Below are positions 25,467-33,709 of a stretch of DNA of 64,000 nucleotides, one piece after another (position 1 is the first letter of the stretch; every line of letters starts with the position of its first letter). Origin of the DNA: Knufia peltigerae. Lineage: Eukaryota; Ascomycota; Eurotiomycetes; Chaetothyriales; Trichomeriaceae. Under the pieces are notes generated by a model, which was given only the letters and a program-made list of their open reading frames with translations, ran no database searches and was not told where the DNA came from. The DNA lies in contig JAPDRN010000113.1 of the NCBI GenBank assembly GCA_030247855.1, positions 50,419 to 114,418 of the forward strand. The letters are read 5' to 3'. The position numbers and the translations under genes were made by a program.

Positions 25467-26060
25467 ATGACCGACCCGCGACAGGCCCTGCGCCACGACC
25501 TGCGGCAACGCCGCCGCGACCTTTCCGCTCCCGCCCGTATTGCCGCTGCCGAATCGCTGGCCGACGCGCTGCTGGCACTGCCGTTCGCCCCGCGCGAAGG
25601 CACCGTGGCCGGCTACTGGGCGCTGGATGGCGAAATCGCCCTGCACCGCTGGCAGCTGCAACTGCCCGACACGCTGCGCTACTGCCTGCCTGTGCTGCAC
25701 GGCGACGTGCTGCGCTTCGCGCCCTGGCGCCCCGGCCAACCGTTGACCAGCAACCGTTACGGCATCCCCGAACCGGACATCGCCCTCGAGGACACGCTGG
25801 AACCGGCGCAGATGGCCCTGGTGGTGACGCCGCTGGTGGGCTTCGACGCACAGTGCCGGCGGCTGGGAATGGGAGGCGGCTGGTATGATCGCAGCTTCGC
25901 CTTCCGCCATGATCGGCCGGCGCCACCCTGGCTGGTCGGCGCGGCATTCTCGGTGCAGCAGGTCGAGTCCTTGCCGGTAGCGTCCTGGGACGTGCCGGTG
26001 GATGCGATCTGCACTGAAGCCGGCACCCTGCTCCCTTCCGCTGCCCCCGTGAACGCATGA
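25467..26060 (+). CDS. fau: 5-formyltetrahydrofolate cyclo-ligase
   Basis: A 197-aa enzyme (also ygfA) converting 5-formyl-THF to 5,10-methenyl-THF with ATP. Signatures: LRHDLRQRRRDLS at the N-terminus, NRYGIPEP, and the ATP-binding GFDAQCRRLGMGGGWYDRSF. The ATG at 25467 replaces an in-frame TTG at 25452. The stop overlaps the next gene by 4 bases. Confidence 0.94.
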   Translation: MTDPRQALRHDLRQRRRDLSAPARIAAAESLADALLALPFAPREGTVAGYWALDGEIALHRWQLQLPDTLRYCLPVLHGDVLRFAPWRPGQPLTSNRYGIPEPDIALEDTLEPAQMALVVTPLVGFDAQCRRLGMGGGWYDRSFAFRHDRPAPPWLVGAAFSVQQVESLPVASWDVPVDAICTEAGTLLPSAAPVNA

Positions 26061-26536
26061 CCGCCCGCAAGCGCTACTGGCTGATGAAGTCCGAACCGGA
26101 CGCCTTTTCCATCGATGACCTGGCCAAGGTCAAGGTTGAACCCTGGAACGGCGTGCGCAACTACCAGGCGCGCAATTTCATGCGCGACGGCATGCAGGTC
26201 GGCGACGGCATCCTGTTCTACCACTCCAATACCAAGGTGCCGGGCATCGTCGGGCTGGCCACGGTGGCCAGCGCGGCCTACCCGGATGACACCCAGTTCG
26301 ATCCGAAATCCGACTACCACGACCCCAAGAGCACGCGCGAGAACCCGCGCTGGATGCTGGTGGACGTGGCCTTCGACCGCAAGCTGAAGCAGGTGATCGC
26401 GCTGGACGAGATCAAGCTGCATGCCGAGGAACTCGGCGAAGGCTTCCCGCTGGTTGCCAAGGGCAACCGCCTGTCGGTGTTCCCGGTGACCGCCGCGCAG
26501 TGGAAGCTGCTGCTGTCGCTGGAAAAGAAATCCTGA
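26057..26536 (+). CDS. EVE domain protein
   Basis: A 159-aa EVE/PUA-like fold: it starts RYWLMKSEPDAFSIDDL, then WNGVRNYQARNFMRDGMQVG and FYHSNTKVPGIVGLATV. These are the aromatic-cage residues thought to bind modified bases in nucleic acids. A housekeeping copy, coupled to fau by an ATGA overlap. Confidence 0.92.
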   Translation: MTARKRYWLMKSEPDAFSIDDLAKVKVEPWNGVRNYQARNFMRDGMQVGDGILFYHSNTKVPGIVGLATVASAAYPDDTQFDPKSDYHDPKSTRENPRWMLVDVAFDRKLKQVIALDEIKLHAEELGEGFPLVAKGNRLSVFPVTAAQWKLLLSLEKKS

Positions 26537-26560
26537 TTCCCTGCCTGAGAGCTCTCCGCA

Positions 26561-27208
26561 ATGTCTGAAGCCAAGCGCCTGGCCGCCGAAAAGGCCATCG
26601 AGTACGTCGAAGACGGCATGATCGTCGGTGTCGGTACCGGTTCCACCGTCGCCTATTTCATCGATGCGCTGGCCCGCATCCAGCATCGCATCAAGGGTGC
26701 GGTGTCCAGTTCCGAACAGAGCACCGCGCGCCTGAAGCAGCATGGCATCGAGGTGATCGAACTGAACCACACCGGCACCCTGTCGCTGTACGTGGATGGC
26801 GCCGACGAGTGCGATGCCAACAAGTGCCTGATCAAGGGCGGCGGCGCTGCGCTGACCCGCGAGAAGATCATCGCCGAGGCCAGCGAGCGCTTTGTCTGCA
26901 TCGTCGACCCGAGCAAGCAGGTGCCCGTGCTGGGCAGGTTCCCGCTGCCGGTGGAAGTGATCCCGATGGCACGCAGCCTGGTGGCCCGCCAGATCCGCGA
27001 CATGACCGGCGGCCAGCCGACCTGGCGCGAAGGCGTGGTGACCGACAACGGCAACCAGATCCTGGACATCCACAACCTGCAGATCACCGATCCGGAAAAG
27101 CTGGAGCGCGAGCTCAACCAGCTGCCGGGCGTGGTCTGTGTCGGCCTGTTCGCACGTCGCCGTGCCGATGTGGTGATCGTCGGCGGCGAGCCGCCGATCG
27201 TGCTCTGA
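26561..27208 (+). CDS. rpiA: Ribose-5-phosphate isomerase A
   Basis: A 215-aa pentose phosphate enzyme interconverting ribose 5-phosphate and ribulose 5-phosphate. Motifs: VGVGTGSTVAYFIDAL (phosphate loop), SSEQSTARLKQHGIEV, YVDGADECDANKCLIKGGG with catalytic Asp residues, and GRFPLPVEVIP. Only 24 bases separate it from the EVE gene. Confidence 0.97.
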   Translation: MSEAKRLAAEKAIEYVEDGMIVGVGTGSTVAYFIDALARIQHRIKGAVSSSEQSTARLKQHGIEVIELNHTGTLSLYVDGADECDANKCLIKGGGAALTREKIIAEASERFVCIVDPSKQVPVLGRFPLPVEVIPMARSLVARQIRDMTGGQPTWREGVVTDNGNQILDIHNLQITDPEKLERELNQLPGVVCVGLFARRRADVVIVGGEPPIVL

Positions 27209-27228
27209 CCCTTCGAAGGACCCTGACG

Positions 27229-27675
27229 ATGTCATTGCTGCGCTCACTGCTGATGCTCCCGCTGCTGGCCCTGACCGGCTGCGCCACCGATGCCGCCCGC
27301 CACTGGGTGGAACTGGGCGGCGCACGCTATGACGTTGAACTGGCCACCAACGATGAAACCCGTGCGCGTGGGTTGATGTTCCGCGACCAGATGGCCGAGG
27401 ACCACGGCATGCTGTTCGTGCATGACCGCGAGGAAATGCAGGCGTACTGGATGAAGAACACCAAGATCGCGCTGGACATCCTGTACTTCGACAGCGAGCG
27501 GCGGCTGGTGAGCCAGCAGCGCGACGTGCCGCCGTGCTCGGCCGGCGACATGTGCCCGCCCTACCCCAGCGGCGGTCCGGCGCGCTTCGTGCTGGAGCTC
27601 AACGCCGGCCAGGCGGAGAAGCTCAAGCTGAAGGATGGTACCGAGCTGACCTTCGGCCCGGGCATCGAGAAGTAG
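27229..27675 (+). CDS. DUF192 lipoprotein
   Basis: A 148-aa protein with a lipoprotein signal (LLALTGC, Cys about 18). A DUF192 domain follows: TRARGLMFRDQMAEDHGMLF, then MQAYWMKNTKIALDILYFDS and VLELNAGQAEK. It is anchored to a membrane facing the periplasm; the family role is unknown. It follows rpiA by 20 bases. Confidence 0.9.
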   Translation: MSLLRSLLMLPLLALTGCATDAARHWVELGGARYDVELATNDETRARGLMFRDQMAEDHGMLFVHDREEMQAYWMKNTKIALDILYFDSERRLVSQQRDVPPCSAGDMCPPYPSGGPARFVLELNAGQAEKLKLKDGTELTFGPGIEK

Positions 27676-27681
27676 GGGTCG

Positions 27682-27812
27682 GCCGGGCTGCGCCCGGCAC
27701 CCGCCGAATCAACATCAACGTCAAAAGCGGGCTATCCGTGGGATGGCGTGGTGGGTCCGGTTGCGGGGACGCCGTGAATCCATCCCACGCCCCCGCAACC
27801 GGACCCACCCCG
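27682..27812 (+). repeat. Covarying long-hairpin element, copy D (core deleted)
   Basis: Mini-hairpin GCCGGGC-TGC-GCCCGGC (27682-27698), then CACC, AACATCAACGTCAAAAGC, GGGATGG, and perfect 19-nt arms (27750-27768 and 27791-27809). The core is only 22 nt (27769-27790): it keeps ACGCCGTGAAT and ACGC but lacks the central GGCTCG...GCGCC part. The arms match copy A except for compensating changes (GGTGGCGG to GGTTGCGG opposite CCGCCACC to CCGCAACC). Starts 7 bases past the DUF192 stop. Confidence 0.88.
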
Positions 27813-27835
27813 CCTTCGACAGCTTCCTGCTGCTG

Positions 27836-27884
27836 GTAGGTGTCGACCTTGGTCGACACGGTAGATCCACGCCATGCGTGGATG
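27836..27884 (+). repeat. Two tandem SMAG palindromes
   Basis: 27836-27859 (GTAG head, GTGTCGACC/GGTCGACAC) and 27861-27884 (GTAG head, ATCCACGC/GCGTGGAT). Same order and spacing as behind element copy A. Confidence 0.9.
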
Positions 27885-27955
27885 GAAGGACGATGACGTG
27901 ACGAATTCACGCCACACTGCTTGAAACCGCCCACGATTGCCGCCAGTCTGTGGGC

Positions 27956-28801
27956 ATGCAGGACCGGATCACACTCCCCGACTGGGATGCACTGGCCGCC
28001 TTCGACGACGAGGCGCTGCCACTGCTGCCGACCGCGCTGCTGATCGCGCGCGATGAATATCCCGATCTGCAGCCGTCGACCTACGATGCGCTGGTGCAGA
28101 GCCACGTCGAGCACCTGCGCGCCGAGGTGGACAGCATCGAGCACAGCCCGCTGAAGATGGCCGCCATCAACCGGCATCTGTTCGATGAGCTGGGTTACAG
28201 CGGCGACCACCAGGAGTACTACGACCCGCGCAACAGCTACCTCAACCAGGTGTTCGAGCGCCGTCTGGGCAATCCGATATCGCTGGCGCTGGTGCAGATG
28301 GAAGTGGCGCGACGGCTGGGCATTCCGCTGGACGGCGTGTCATTTCCCGGTCATTTCCTGGTGCGCCTGCCGGTCGACGATGGCGTGCTGGTGATGGACC
28401 CGTTCAACGGTGGCCGCCCGCTGGACGTGGACGAACTGCGCGAGCGCGCCAAGTCGCACCTGGGCGGGCAGATGCCCGACGACCAGGTACTCGCGCAGAT
28501 CCTCGACCCTGCACCGAGCCGCGCGATCCTGATCCGCATGCTGCGCAACCTGCATGGGGTCTATGCCGAGGCCAGCGAGTGGGATCGTGCCGCGCGCAGT
28601 GCCGACCGCCTGCTCAAGCTCGCCCCCGAACAGGACGATGCGCTGCGTGACCGCGGCCTGGCCTATCTGCAGCTGGACTACCTGGCCGGGGCCCGCACCG
28701 ACCTGGGCCTGTACCTGAAGCGCAACCCCGAGGCCAGCGACGCGCAATGGCTGCGCGAGAAACTGATCGACCTCGGCGGGCCCGCACCACGGCTGCATTG
28801 A
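27956..28801 (+). CDS. SirB1 family protein (transglutaminase-like fold plus TPR)
   Basis: A 281-aa protein. The N-terminal part (about 80-170) has YYDPRNSYLNQVFERRLGNP and GIPLDGVSFPGHFLVRL, typical of the transglutaminase-like SirB1/YchA family. It lacks an obvious catalytic Cys in these motifs, as other members do. The C-terminal third carries TPR-like repeats (ASEWDRAARSADRLLKLAPE). The ATG at 27956 is preferred to a GTG two codons earlier. Function unknown. Confidence 0.85.
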   Translation: MQDRITLPDWDALAAFDDEALPLLPTALLIARDEYPDLQPSTYDALVQSHVEHLRAEVDSIEHSPLKMAAINRHLFDELGYSGDHQEYYDPRNSYLNQVFERRLGNPISLALVQMEVARRLGIPLDGVSFPGHFLVRLPVDDGVLVMDPFNGGRPLDVDELRERAKSHLGGQMPDDQVLAQILDPAPSRAILIRMLRNLHGVYAEASEWDRAARSADRLLKLAPEQDDALRDRGLAYLQLDYLAGARTDLGLYLKRNPEASDAQWLREKLIDLGGPAPRLH

Positions 28802-28867
28802 GGTTGTCCGGTGTGCGGACCAACGGTCCGCTCCCACAGGAAGGTCCGCACCCACAGACAGGTCCGA

Positions 28868-29059
28868 TCAATCGATCTCGACCATCTCGAAATCGTCCTT
28901 GGTCACGCCACAATCCGGGCACGTCCAGGTCTCGGGGATGTCTTCCCAGCGAGTGCCCGGGGCGATGCCCTCTTCCGGCAATCCATCCGCTTCGCGGTAA
29001 AGGAATCCGCAGACCACGCACATCCAGGTACGCAGGGTGGTGGGGGTGGCTTCGCTCAT
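28868..29059 (-). CDS. Rubredoxin
   Basis: A 63-aa one-iron electron carrier with both knuckles CVVCG and CPDCG and GLPEEGIAPGTRWEDIPETW between them. It transfers electrons to partners such as oxidases or hydroxylases; no partner gene is adjacent. The start at 29059 gives the family N-terminus (MSEATPTTLRTWMC). No good ribosome site is visible, and in-frame ATGs at 29092 and 29110 are alternatives. Confidence 0.92.
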   Translation of the reverse strand: MSEATPTTLRTWMCVVCGFLYREADGLPEEGIAPGTRWEDIPETWTCPDCGVTKDDFEMVEID

Positions 29060-29126
29060 CGGATAATCAGGGCTGGATTCACGGGCCGCCATTGTCCCAT
29101 CGCGGTCCACTCACCGGTAGCCATCG

Positions 29127-29762
29127 ATGACTTCTGCTTCCCCGACGCCCCGTGGCGTCTACCTGATCACCCCGGATGAACCCGATACCGCCCGCCTGCT
29201 GGCACGCACCGCGCCGCTGCTGGCCGCCGGTGCCACCTGGCTGCAATACCGCAACAAGACCGCCAGCGATGCCCTGCGGCGGGAACAGGCTACGGCCCTG
29301 CTGGTCCTGTGCGCAGCCCATGATGTGCCGCTGATCGTCAACGACGACCCGATGCTTGCCCAGGCCATCGGCGCAGCCGGCGTGCACCTGGGCGGCACCG
29401 ACGGCGACATCTCCGCCGCCCGCAGCCTGCTCGGCCCCGACGCCATCATCGGCGCCTCCTGCTACGACCAGCTGGCCAACGCCGAGCGCGCCGTGGCTGC
29501 CGGCGCCAGCTACGTGGCCTTCGGCGCGTTCTTCCCCACCACCACCAAGGTCACCAGCAGCCGTGCCCACACCGACCTGCTGCGGCAGAGCGCCGCACTG
29601 GGCGTGCCGCGGGTGGCGATTGGCGGCCTGAGCCCGGACAATGTCGGTCCCATCATCGATGCCGGCGCCGATCTGCTGGCCGTGGTCAGCGGCATCTACG
29701 CCGCACAGAACCCGGTCGCGACCCAGCGCGCCTACCTCGCCCGTTTCGATACGCCGCAGTAA
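29127..29762 (+). CDS. thiE: Thiamine-phosphate synthase
   Basis: A 211-aa TIM-barrel enzyme coupling HMP-PP and thiazole phosphate to thiamine phosphate. Motifs: YLITPD at the N-terminus, WLQYRNKTAS, LIVNDDPMLAQAIGAAGVHL, IIGASCYDQL, VAFGAFFPTTTK and VPRVAIGGLSPDN. The partner gene thiC is 30 kb away in this window. It precedes hemL by 15 bases. Confidence 0.96.
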   Translation: MTSASPTPRGVYLITPDEPDTARLLARTAPLLAAGATWLQYRNKTASDALRREQATALLVLCAAHDVPLIVNDDPMLAQAIGAAGVHLGGTDGDISAARSLLGPDAIIGASCYDQLANAERAVAAGASYVAFGAFFPTTTKVTSSRAHTDLLRQSAALGVPRVAIGGLSPDNVGPIIDAGADLLAVVSGIYAAQNPVATQRAYLARFDTPQ

Positions 29763-29777
29763 TACCCAGGAAACCCC

Positions 29778-31067
29778 ATGAACCACGACCAGTCCCACGC
29801 CCTGTTCTCCCGCGCCCAGGAACTGCTGCCCGGCGGCGTCAACTCACCGGTGCGCGCGTTCAAGTCGGTCGGTGGCGAGCCCTTCTTCGTCGAGCGCGCC
29901 GACGGCGCCTACCTGTACGACGTCGACGGCAACCGCTACATCGACTACGTGGGTTCGTGGGGCCCGATGATCGTCGGCCACAACCACACCGCCGTGCGCC
30001 AGGCAGTGAAGAAGGCGATCGACAACGGCCTGTCCTTCGGCGCGCCGTGCGCAGCGGAAGTGACCATGGCCGAGACCATCACCCGGCTGGTGCCGTCGTG
30101 CGAGATGGTGCGCATGGTCAACTCAGGTACAGAGGCCACCCTGTCGGCGATCCGCCTGGCGCGTGGTGCCACCGGCCGCAACTGCATCGTCAAGTTCGAA
30201 GGCTGCTACCACGGCCACGGCGACTCGTTCCTGGTCAAGGCCGGCAGCGGCATGCTGACCCTGGGCGTGCCGACCTCGCCCGGCGTGCCGGCCGGCCTGA
30301 GCGAACTGACCCTGACCCTGCCCTACAACGACTTCGAGGCGGCCACCGCCCTGTTCGAGGCACGCGGCAGCGAAATCGCCGGCCTGATCATCGAACCGGT
30401 AGTGGGCAACGCCAACTGCATTCCGCCGCGCGAAGGCTACCTGCAGCACCTGCGCGAGCTGTGCACGCAGCATGGCGCCCTGCTGATCTTCGACGAAGTG
30501 ATGACCGGTTTCCGCGTTGCCCTTGGCGGTGCGCAGGCGCACTACGGCATCAGCCCGGACCTGACCACCTTCGGCAAGATCATCGGTGGCGGCATGCCGG
30601 TGGGCGCCTACGGCGGCCGTCGCGAGCTGATGCAGCAGATCGCCCCCGCTGGCCCGATCTACCAGGCCGGTACGCTCAGCGGCAATCCGGTGGCGATGGC
30701 CGCCGGCCTGGCCATGCTGGAGCTGATCCAGCAACCGGGTTTCCACGACGATCTGAGCGCACGCGCTGCACGCCTGTGCGCGGGCCTGGAAGCTGCCGCC
30801 GCCGATGCCGGCGTGGCGGTGACCACCACCCAGGTGGGCGCGATGTTCGGGCTGTTCTTCACCGCAGAGAAGGTGGAGACCTACGCCCAAGCCACGGCCT
30901 GCGACATCCCGGCATTCAATCGTTTCTTCCACGCGATGCTGGACCAGGGCGTGTTCTTGGCACCGTCGGCGTACGAAGCCGGCTTCCTGTCCAGCGCTCA
31001 TGATGATGCCGTGATCGAGGCCACGCTGGCAGCGGCGCGCGTGGCGTTCAAGGCGGCCAAGGGCTGA
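29778..31067 (+). CDS. hemL: Glutamate-1-semialdehyde 2,1-aminomutase
   Basis: A 429-aa PLP enzyme making 5-aminolevulinate for heme by the C5 pathway. It has GGVNSPVRAFKSVGGEPFF, VNSGTEATLSAIRLARG, LIFDEVMTGFRVALGGAQ and TTFGKIIGGGMPVGAYGG with the PLP lysine. Class III aminotransferase fold. The stop is followed 3 bases later by a perfect 33-bp palindrome. Confidence 0.97.
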   Translation: MNHDQSHALFSRAQELLPGGVNSPVRAFKSVGGEPFFVERADGAYLYDVDGNRYIDYVGSWGPMIVGHNHTAVRQAVKKAIDNGLSFGAPCAAEVTMAETITRLVPSCEMVRMVNSGTEATLSAIRLARGATGRNCIVKFEGCYHGHGDSFLVKAGSGMLTLGVPTSPGVPAGLSELTLTLPYNDFEAATALFEARGSEIAGLIIEPVVGNANCIPPREGYLQHLRELCTQHGALLIFDEVMTGFRVALGGAQAHYGISPDLTTFGKIIGGGMPVGAYGGRRELMQQIAPAGPIYQAGTLSGNPVAMAAGLAMLELIQQPGFHDDLSARAARLCAGLEAAAADAGVAVTTTQVGAMFGLFFTAEKVETYAQATACDIPAFNRFFHAMLDQGVFLAPSAYEAGFLSSAHDDAVIEATLAAARVAFKAAKG

Positions 31068-31070
31068 TGC

Positions 31071-31137
31071 GAAAAGGGGACGGAGGGGATTAAGTCGTTT
31101 GTGGCACAAACGACTTAATCCCCTCCGTCCCCTTTTC
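31071..31137. repeat. Perfect 33-bp palindrome with 1-nt spacer after hemL
   Basis: Arms 31071-31103 and 31105-31137 are exact inverted copies. Each carries GGGGACGGAGGGGATTAAG and its complement. It may act as a terminator in both directions (T4 at the right end). A related palindrome with one mismatch is at 45274-45370. Confidence 0.92.
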
Positions 31138-31158
31138 TCTATGCTGGCTGCTGCGCAC

Positions 31159-31611
31159 TCAACCGAAGACGAACTTGCCCTTCATCATCGCGAAATGGCC
31201 GGGGAACGAGCAGAAGAAGGTGTAATCGCCGCCCTTCTGCAGGCCCTTCGTGGAAAAACGCACGCGGGCGGTCTCGCCACCGCCGATCACCTTGGTGTGG
31301 GCCAGCACACGCTTGTCGGCCTTCGGCAGGTAGCTGTCGGCCAGGGTCATGCGCATGCCCGCCATCGCCACCGGCTGGTAGTCGGCACTGCGGGTCAACA
31401 CCCAGTTATGCCCCATCGCAGTGGCGGCCAGCCTGCCGGTGTGGCGCAGGGTCAGGTCAACTTCGCTGCAATCGGCGGCCACCTTGATCTCGCGGCTGCT
31501 GAAACTCATCTGGTCGGTGCTGTCGATGCTCACCGCACACACGCGCGCCATCGCCGACGGCGTCAGCATCAACGCGCCCAGTCCCACCGCAACCATCCAA
31601 GCCTTCATCAT
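31159..31611 (-). CDS. azu: Azurin (type I blue-copper protein)
   Basis: A 150-aa precursor with signal peptide (MMKAWMVAVGLGALMLTPSA, cleavage near AMA/R). Copper ligands are visible: His in MGHNWV, Cys in FFCSFPGHF, the His of PGHF and Met in AMMKGKF. A disulfide pair VCAVSIDS/DCSEV is expected. A periplasmic electron carrier. The ATG at 31611 has a GGAG ribosome site. Confidence 0.95.
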   Translation of the reverse strand: MMKAWMVAVGLGALMLTPSAMARVCAVSIDSTDQMSFSSREIKVAADCSEVDLTLRHTGRLAATAMGHNWVLTRSADYQPVAMAGMRMTLADSYLPKADKRVLAHTKVIGGGETARVRFSTKGLQKGGDYTFFCSFPGHFAMMKGKFVFG

Positions 31612-31730
31612 CACGTCTCCTGCAGGTTCGATGGCCATTCTAGGCAGCGGCCTGCCCGCCCGGCTGCGACCGTGTGTCGCAGTGGTGGTCCAGGGTTTGC
31701 GCTGGGATACGGCAATGGCATGCTCGACCG

Positions 31731-32333
31731 ATGCGGATCGATCTTCTCCTGCTCGATGTCGACGGCGTGCTGGTGCACTACCAGCGCGCACAGCGCGTGC
31801 TGCATCTGGCGGAGGCACTGGACGTGCCGACCGCGCACGTGCACGCCGCACTATATGACAGCGGGATCGAAGCGGCACACGACAGCGGCACGCTGGATGG
31901 CGCACGCTATCTGGCCCGGCTTGGCGAACTGCTCGGCACAACGGTAACGCTGCCAATCTGGATCGCCGCACGGCAGGTGGCCAGCCACCCGCAACTGCCG
32001 GTATTGCAACGGCTGCAGGAACTGCAGGTGCCAATGGCGGTGCTGACCAACAACGGTGCCTTGATGACGCAGGCGCTGCCGACGCTGCTGCCGCAACTGT
32101 TTCCTGCATTGCAGGGACGCGTGTTCTGCAGCGCGGACTTCGGCCTGCGCAAACCCGTGCCGCAGGTATTCCTGCGCACGCTCGCAGCCCTCGGCGTGGC
32201 ACCGGGGCACACGCTGTTCGTCGATGACCTGTTCGCCAACGTGCGGGGTGCGCGCGCGGCGGGCCTGCACGCGGAAACCGTGCAGGACGGACGCGGACTG
32301 GGCAAGGTACTGAAGCGCTACGGGGTGCGGTAG
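31731..32333 (+). CDS. HAD superfamily hydrolase
   Basis: A 200-aa phosphatase-like protein. Motif I is DVDGVLV (nucleophile Asp near residue 9), motif II LTNNGAL, motif III Lys in RKPVPQV, and motif IV VDDLFANVRGARAAG. Metabolite phosphatase or dehalogenase-like; substrate unknown. The stop codon TAG is part of a SMAG head (GTAG, 32330-32333). Confidence 0.87.
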   Translation: MRIDLLLLDVDGVLVHYQRAQRVLHLAEALDVPTAHVHAALYDSGIEAAHDSGTLDGARYLARLGELLGTTVTLPIWIAARQVASHPQLPVLQRLQELQVPMAVLTNNGALMTQALPTLLPQLFPALQGRVFCSADFGLRKPVPQVFLRTLAALGVAPGHTLFVDDLFANVRGARAAGLHAETVQDGRGLGKVLKRYGVR

Positions 32334-32409
32334 CGCCGGGCCATGCCCGGCGAGCGCAGCGGCAGCAACGGGGTCAGAGCCCTCTCCGCAGGGGAGGCAT
32401 CCGACCCCG
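32330..32409. repeat. SMAG palindrome followed by a GGGGTC palindrome
   Basis: 32330-32352: GTAG head plus CGCCGGGC/GCCCGGCG arms, with TAG as the HAD gene stop. From about 32370 to 32409, GGGGTCAGAGCCCTC pairs imperfectly with GGGAGGCATCCGACCCC, a relative of the palindromes at 9905 and 62029. Confidence 0.8.
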
Positions 32410-32419
32410 GCGTCGGAAC

Positions 32420-33646
32420 TCAGCGCGCTGCGACGAACGCAGCAATCGCCGCGCGCAGGCGCTTGAGGCCTTCGGCCACTTCTTCGTCGGTGATGTTCAG
32501 CGACGGCACGAAGCGCAGCACGTCCGGGCCCGCCTGCAGGGTCAACAGGCCCTGTTCGGCGGCGTGGTCGAGGATCGCCCCGGCCTGGCCAGCAAAGTCC
32601 TTGCTCAGCACCGCGCCCAGCATCAGGCCGCGACCGCGCACCTCGCTGAACACCTTGAACTCGTCATTGATGCGGGCGAAGCCATCACGCAGCGCCTTCG
32701 ACTGGCGGCTGACATTGGCCGCGATCTCGGCCGAGGCCAGCTTGCGCAGCGCTACGCGGGCAACGGCCGCAGCCAGCGGATTGCCGCCGAAAGTGGTGCC
32801 GTGGGCACCGAACTGCATGGTCTCGGCCACCTTCGGGCCGGCCAGCATCGCGCCGATCGGGAAACCACCACCCAGCGCCTTGGCCAAGGTGACCATGTCC
32901 GGCACCACGTCATCCTGCCAGTGCGCGAACAAGGTACCGGTGCGGCCCATGCCGGCCTGGATCTCGTCCAGCACCAGCAGTGCGTTGTGCTGGTCGCACA
33001 GCTCGCGCACGCGCTTGAGGAAACCGGACTTGGCCGGCATCACCCCGCCCTCGCCCTGGATCGGCTCCAGCATCACCGCCGCCACGTCGCCGGCGGCCAT
33101 TGCCGTTTCCAGCTGCACCTCATCGTTGAAATCGATGTAGCGGAAGCCACCCGGCAGCGGCTCGTAGCCTTCCTGGTACTTCGGCTGTGCGGTGGCGGTC
33201 ACTGCGCCCATGGTGCGGCCATGGAAACTGCCACGGAAGGTGATGATCACGCGCTTGTCGGCCGGGCGGCCCTGGCTGGAGGCCCACTTGCGGACCATCT
33301 TGATCGCCACTTCATTGGCTTCGGCGCCGGAGTTGCACAGGAACACGCGCTCGGCGAAGCGACTGGCTTTCACCAGTTCCTCGGCCAGGTGCAGCGGCGG
33401 CGCACTGTAGAACACGTTGCTGGTGTGCCACAGCTTGCCGGCCTGCTCGACCAGGGCGGCGACCAGATCCGGATCGTTGTGGCCCAGACCACACACGGCG
33501 ATACCCGCGGCCAGGTCGATGAACTCACGGCCCTGGCTGTCCCACACGCGGGCGCCCTGGCCTCGCTCCAGCACCACCTGGCGGGGCTTGTACACCGGCA
33601 GGTAGTAGTGCGACAGGGAGATCAGCGGATCGGTAGCGGCGGTCAT
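32420..33646 (-). CDS. argD: Acetylornithine/succinylornithine-type aminotransferase
   Basis: A 408-aa class III PLP aminotransferase. Motifs: FLCNSGAEANEVAIKMVRKW, FRGSFHGRTMGAVTATAQPK, LVLDEIQAGMGRTGTLF and MVTLAKALGGGFPIGAMLAG (PLP Lys). It acts in arginine synthesis or, as an AstC-like form, in arginine catabolism. No other arginine genes are beside it, so the direction is uncertain. Confidence 0.93.
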   Translation of the reverse strand: MTAATDPLISLSHYYLPVYKPRQVVLERGQGARVWDSQGREFIDLAAGIAVCGLGHNDPDLVAALVEQAGKLWHTSNVFYSAPPLHLAEELVKASRFAERVFLCNSGAEANEVAIKMVRKWASSQGRPADKRVIITFRGSFHGRTMGAVTATAQPKYQEGYEPLPGGFRYIDFNDEVQLETAMAAGDVAAVMLEPIQGEGGVMPAKSGFLKRVRELCDQHNALLVLDEIQAGMGRTGTLFAHWQDDVVPDMVTLAKALGGGFPIGAMLAGPKVAETMQFGAHGTTFGGNPLAAAVARVALRKLASAEIAANVSRQSKALRDGFARINDEFKVFSEVRGRGLMLGAVLSKDFAGQAGAILDHAAEQGLLTLQAGPDVLRFVPSLNITDEEVAEGLKRLRAAIAAFVAAR

Positions 33647-33709
33647 GGCAGTCGGCAGGGTTCAGGAATGCCCATTCTCGCGCCGGAACCCGTGCGGCAC
33701 AATGCACGC

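Noticed and set aside
31674..31730. Upstream start for the HAD gene
   Set aside because: Motif I would lie unusually far from the N-terminus. The ATG at 31731 puts DVDGV at the standard position.
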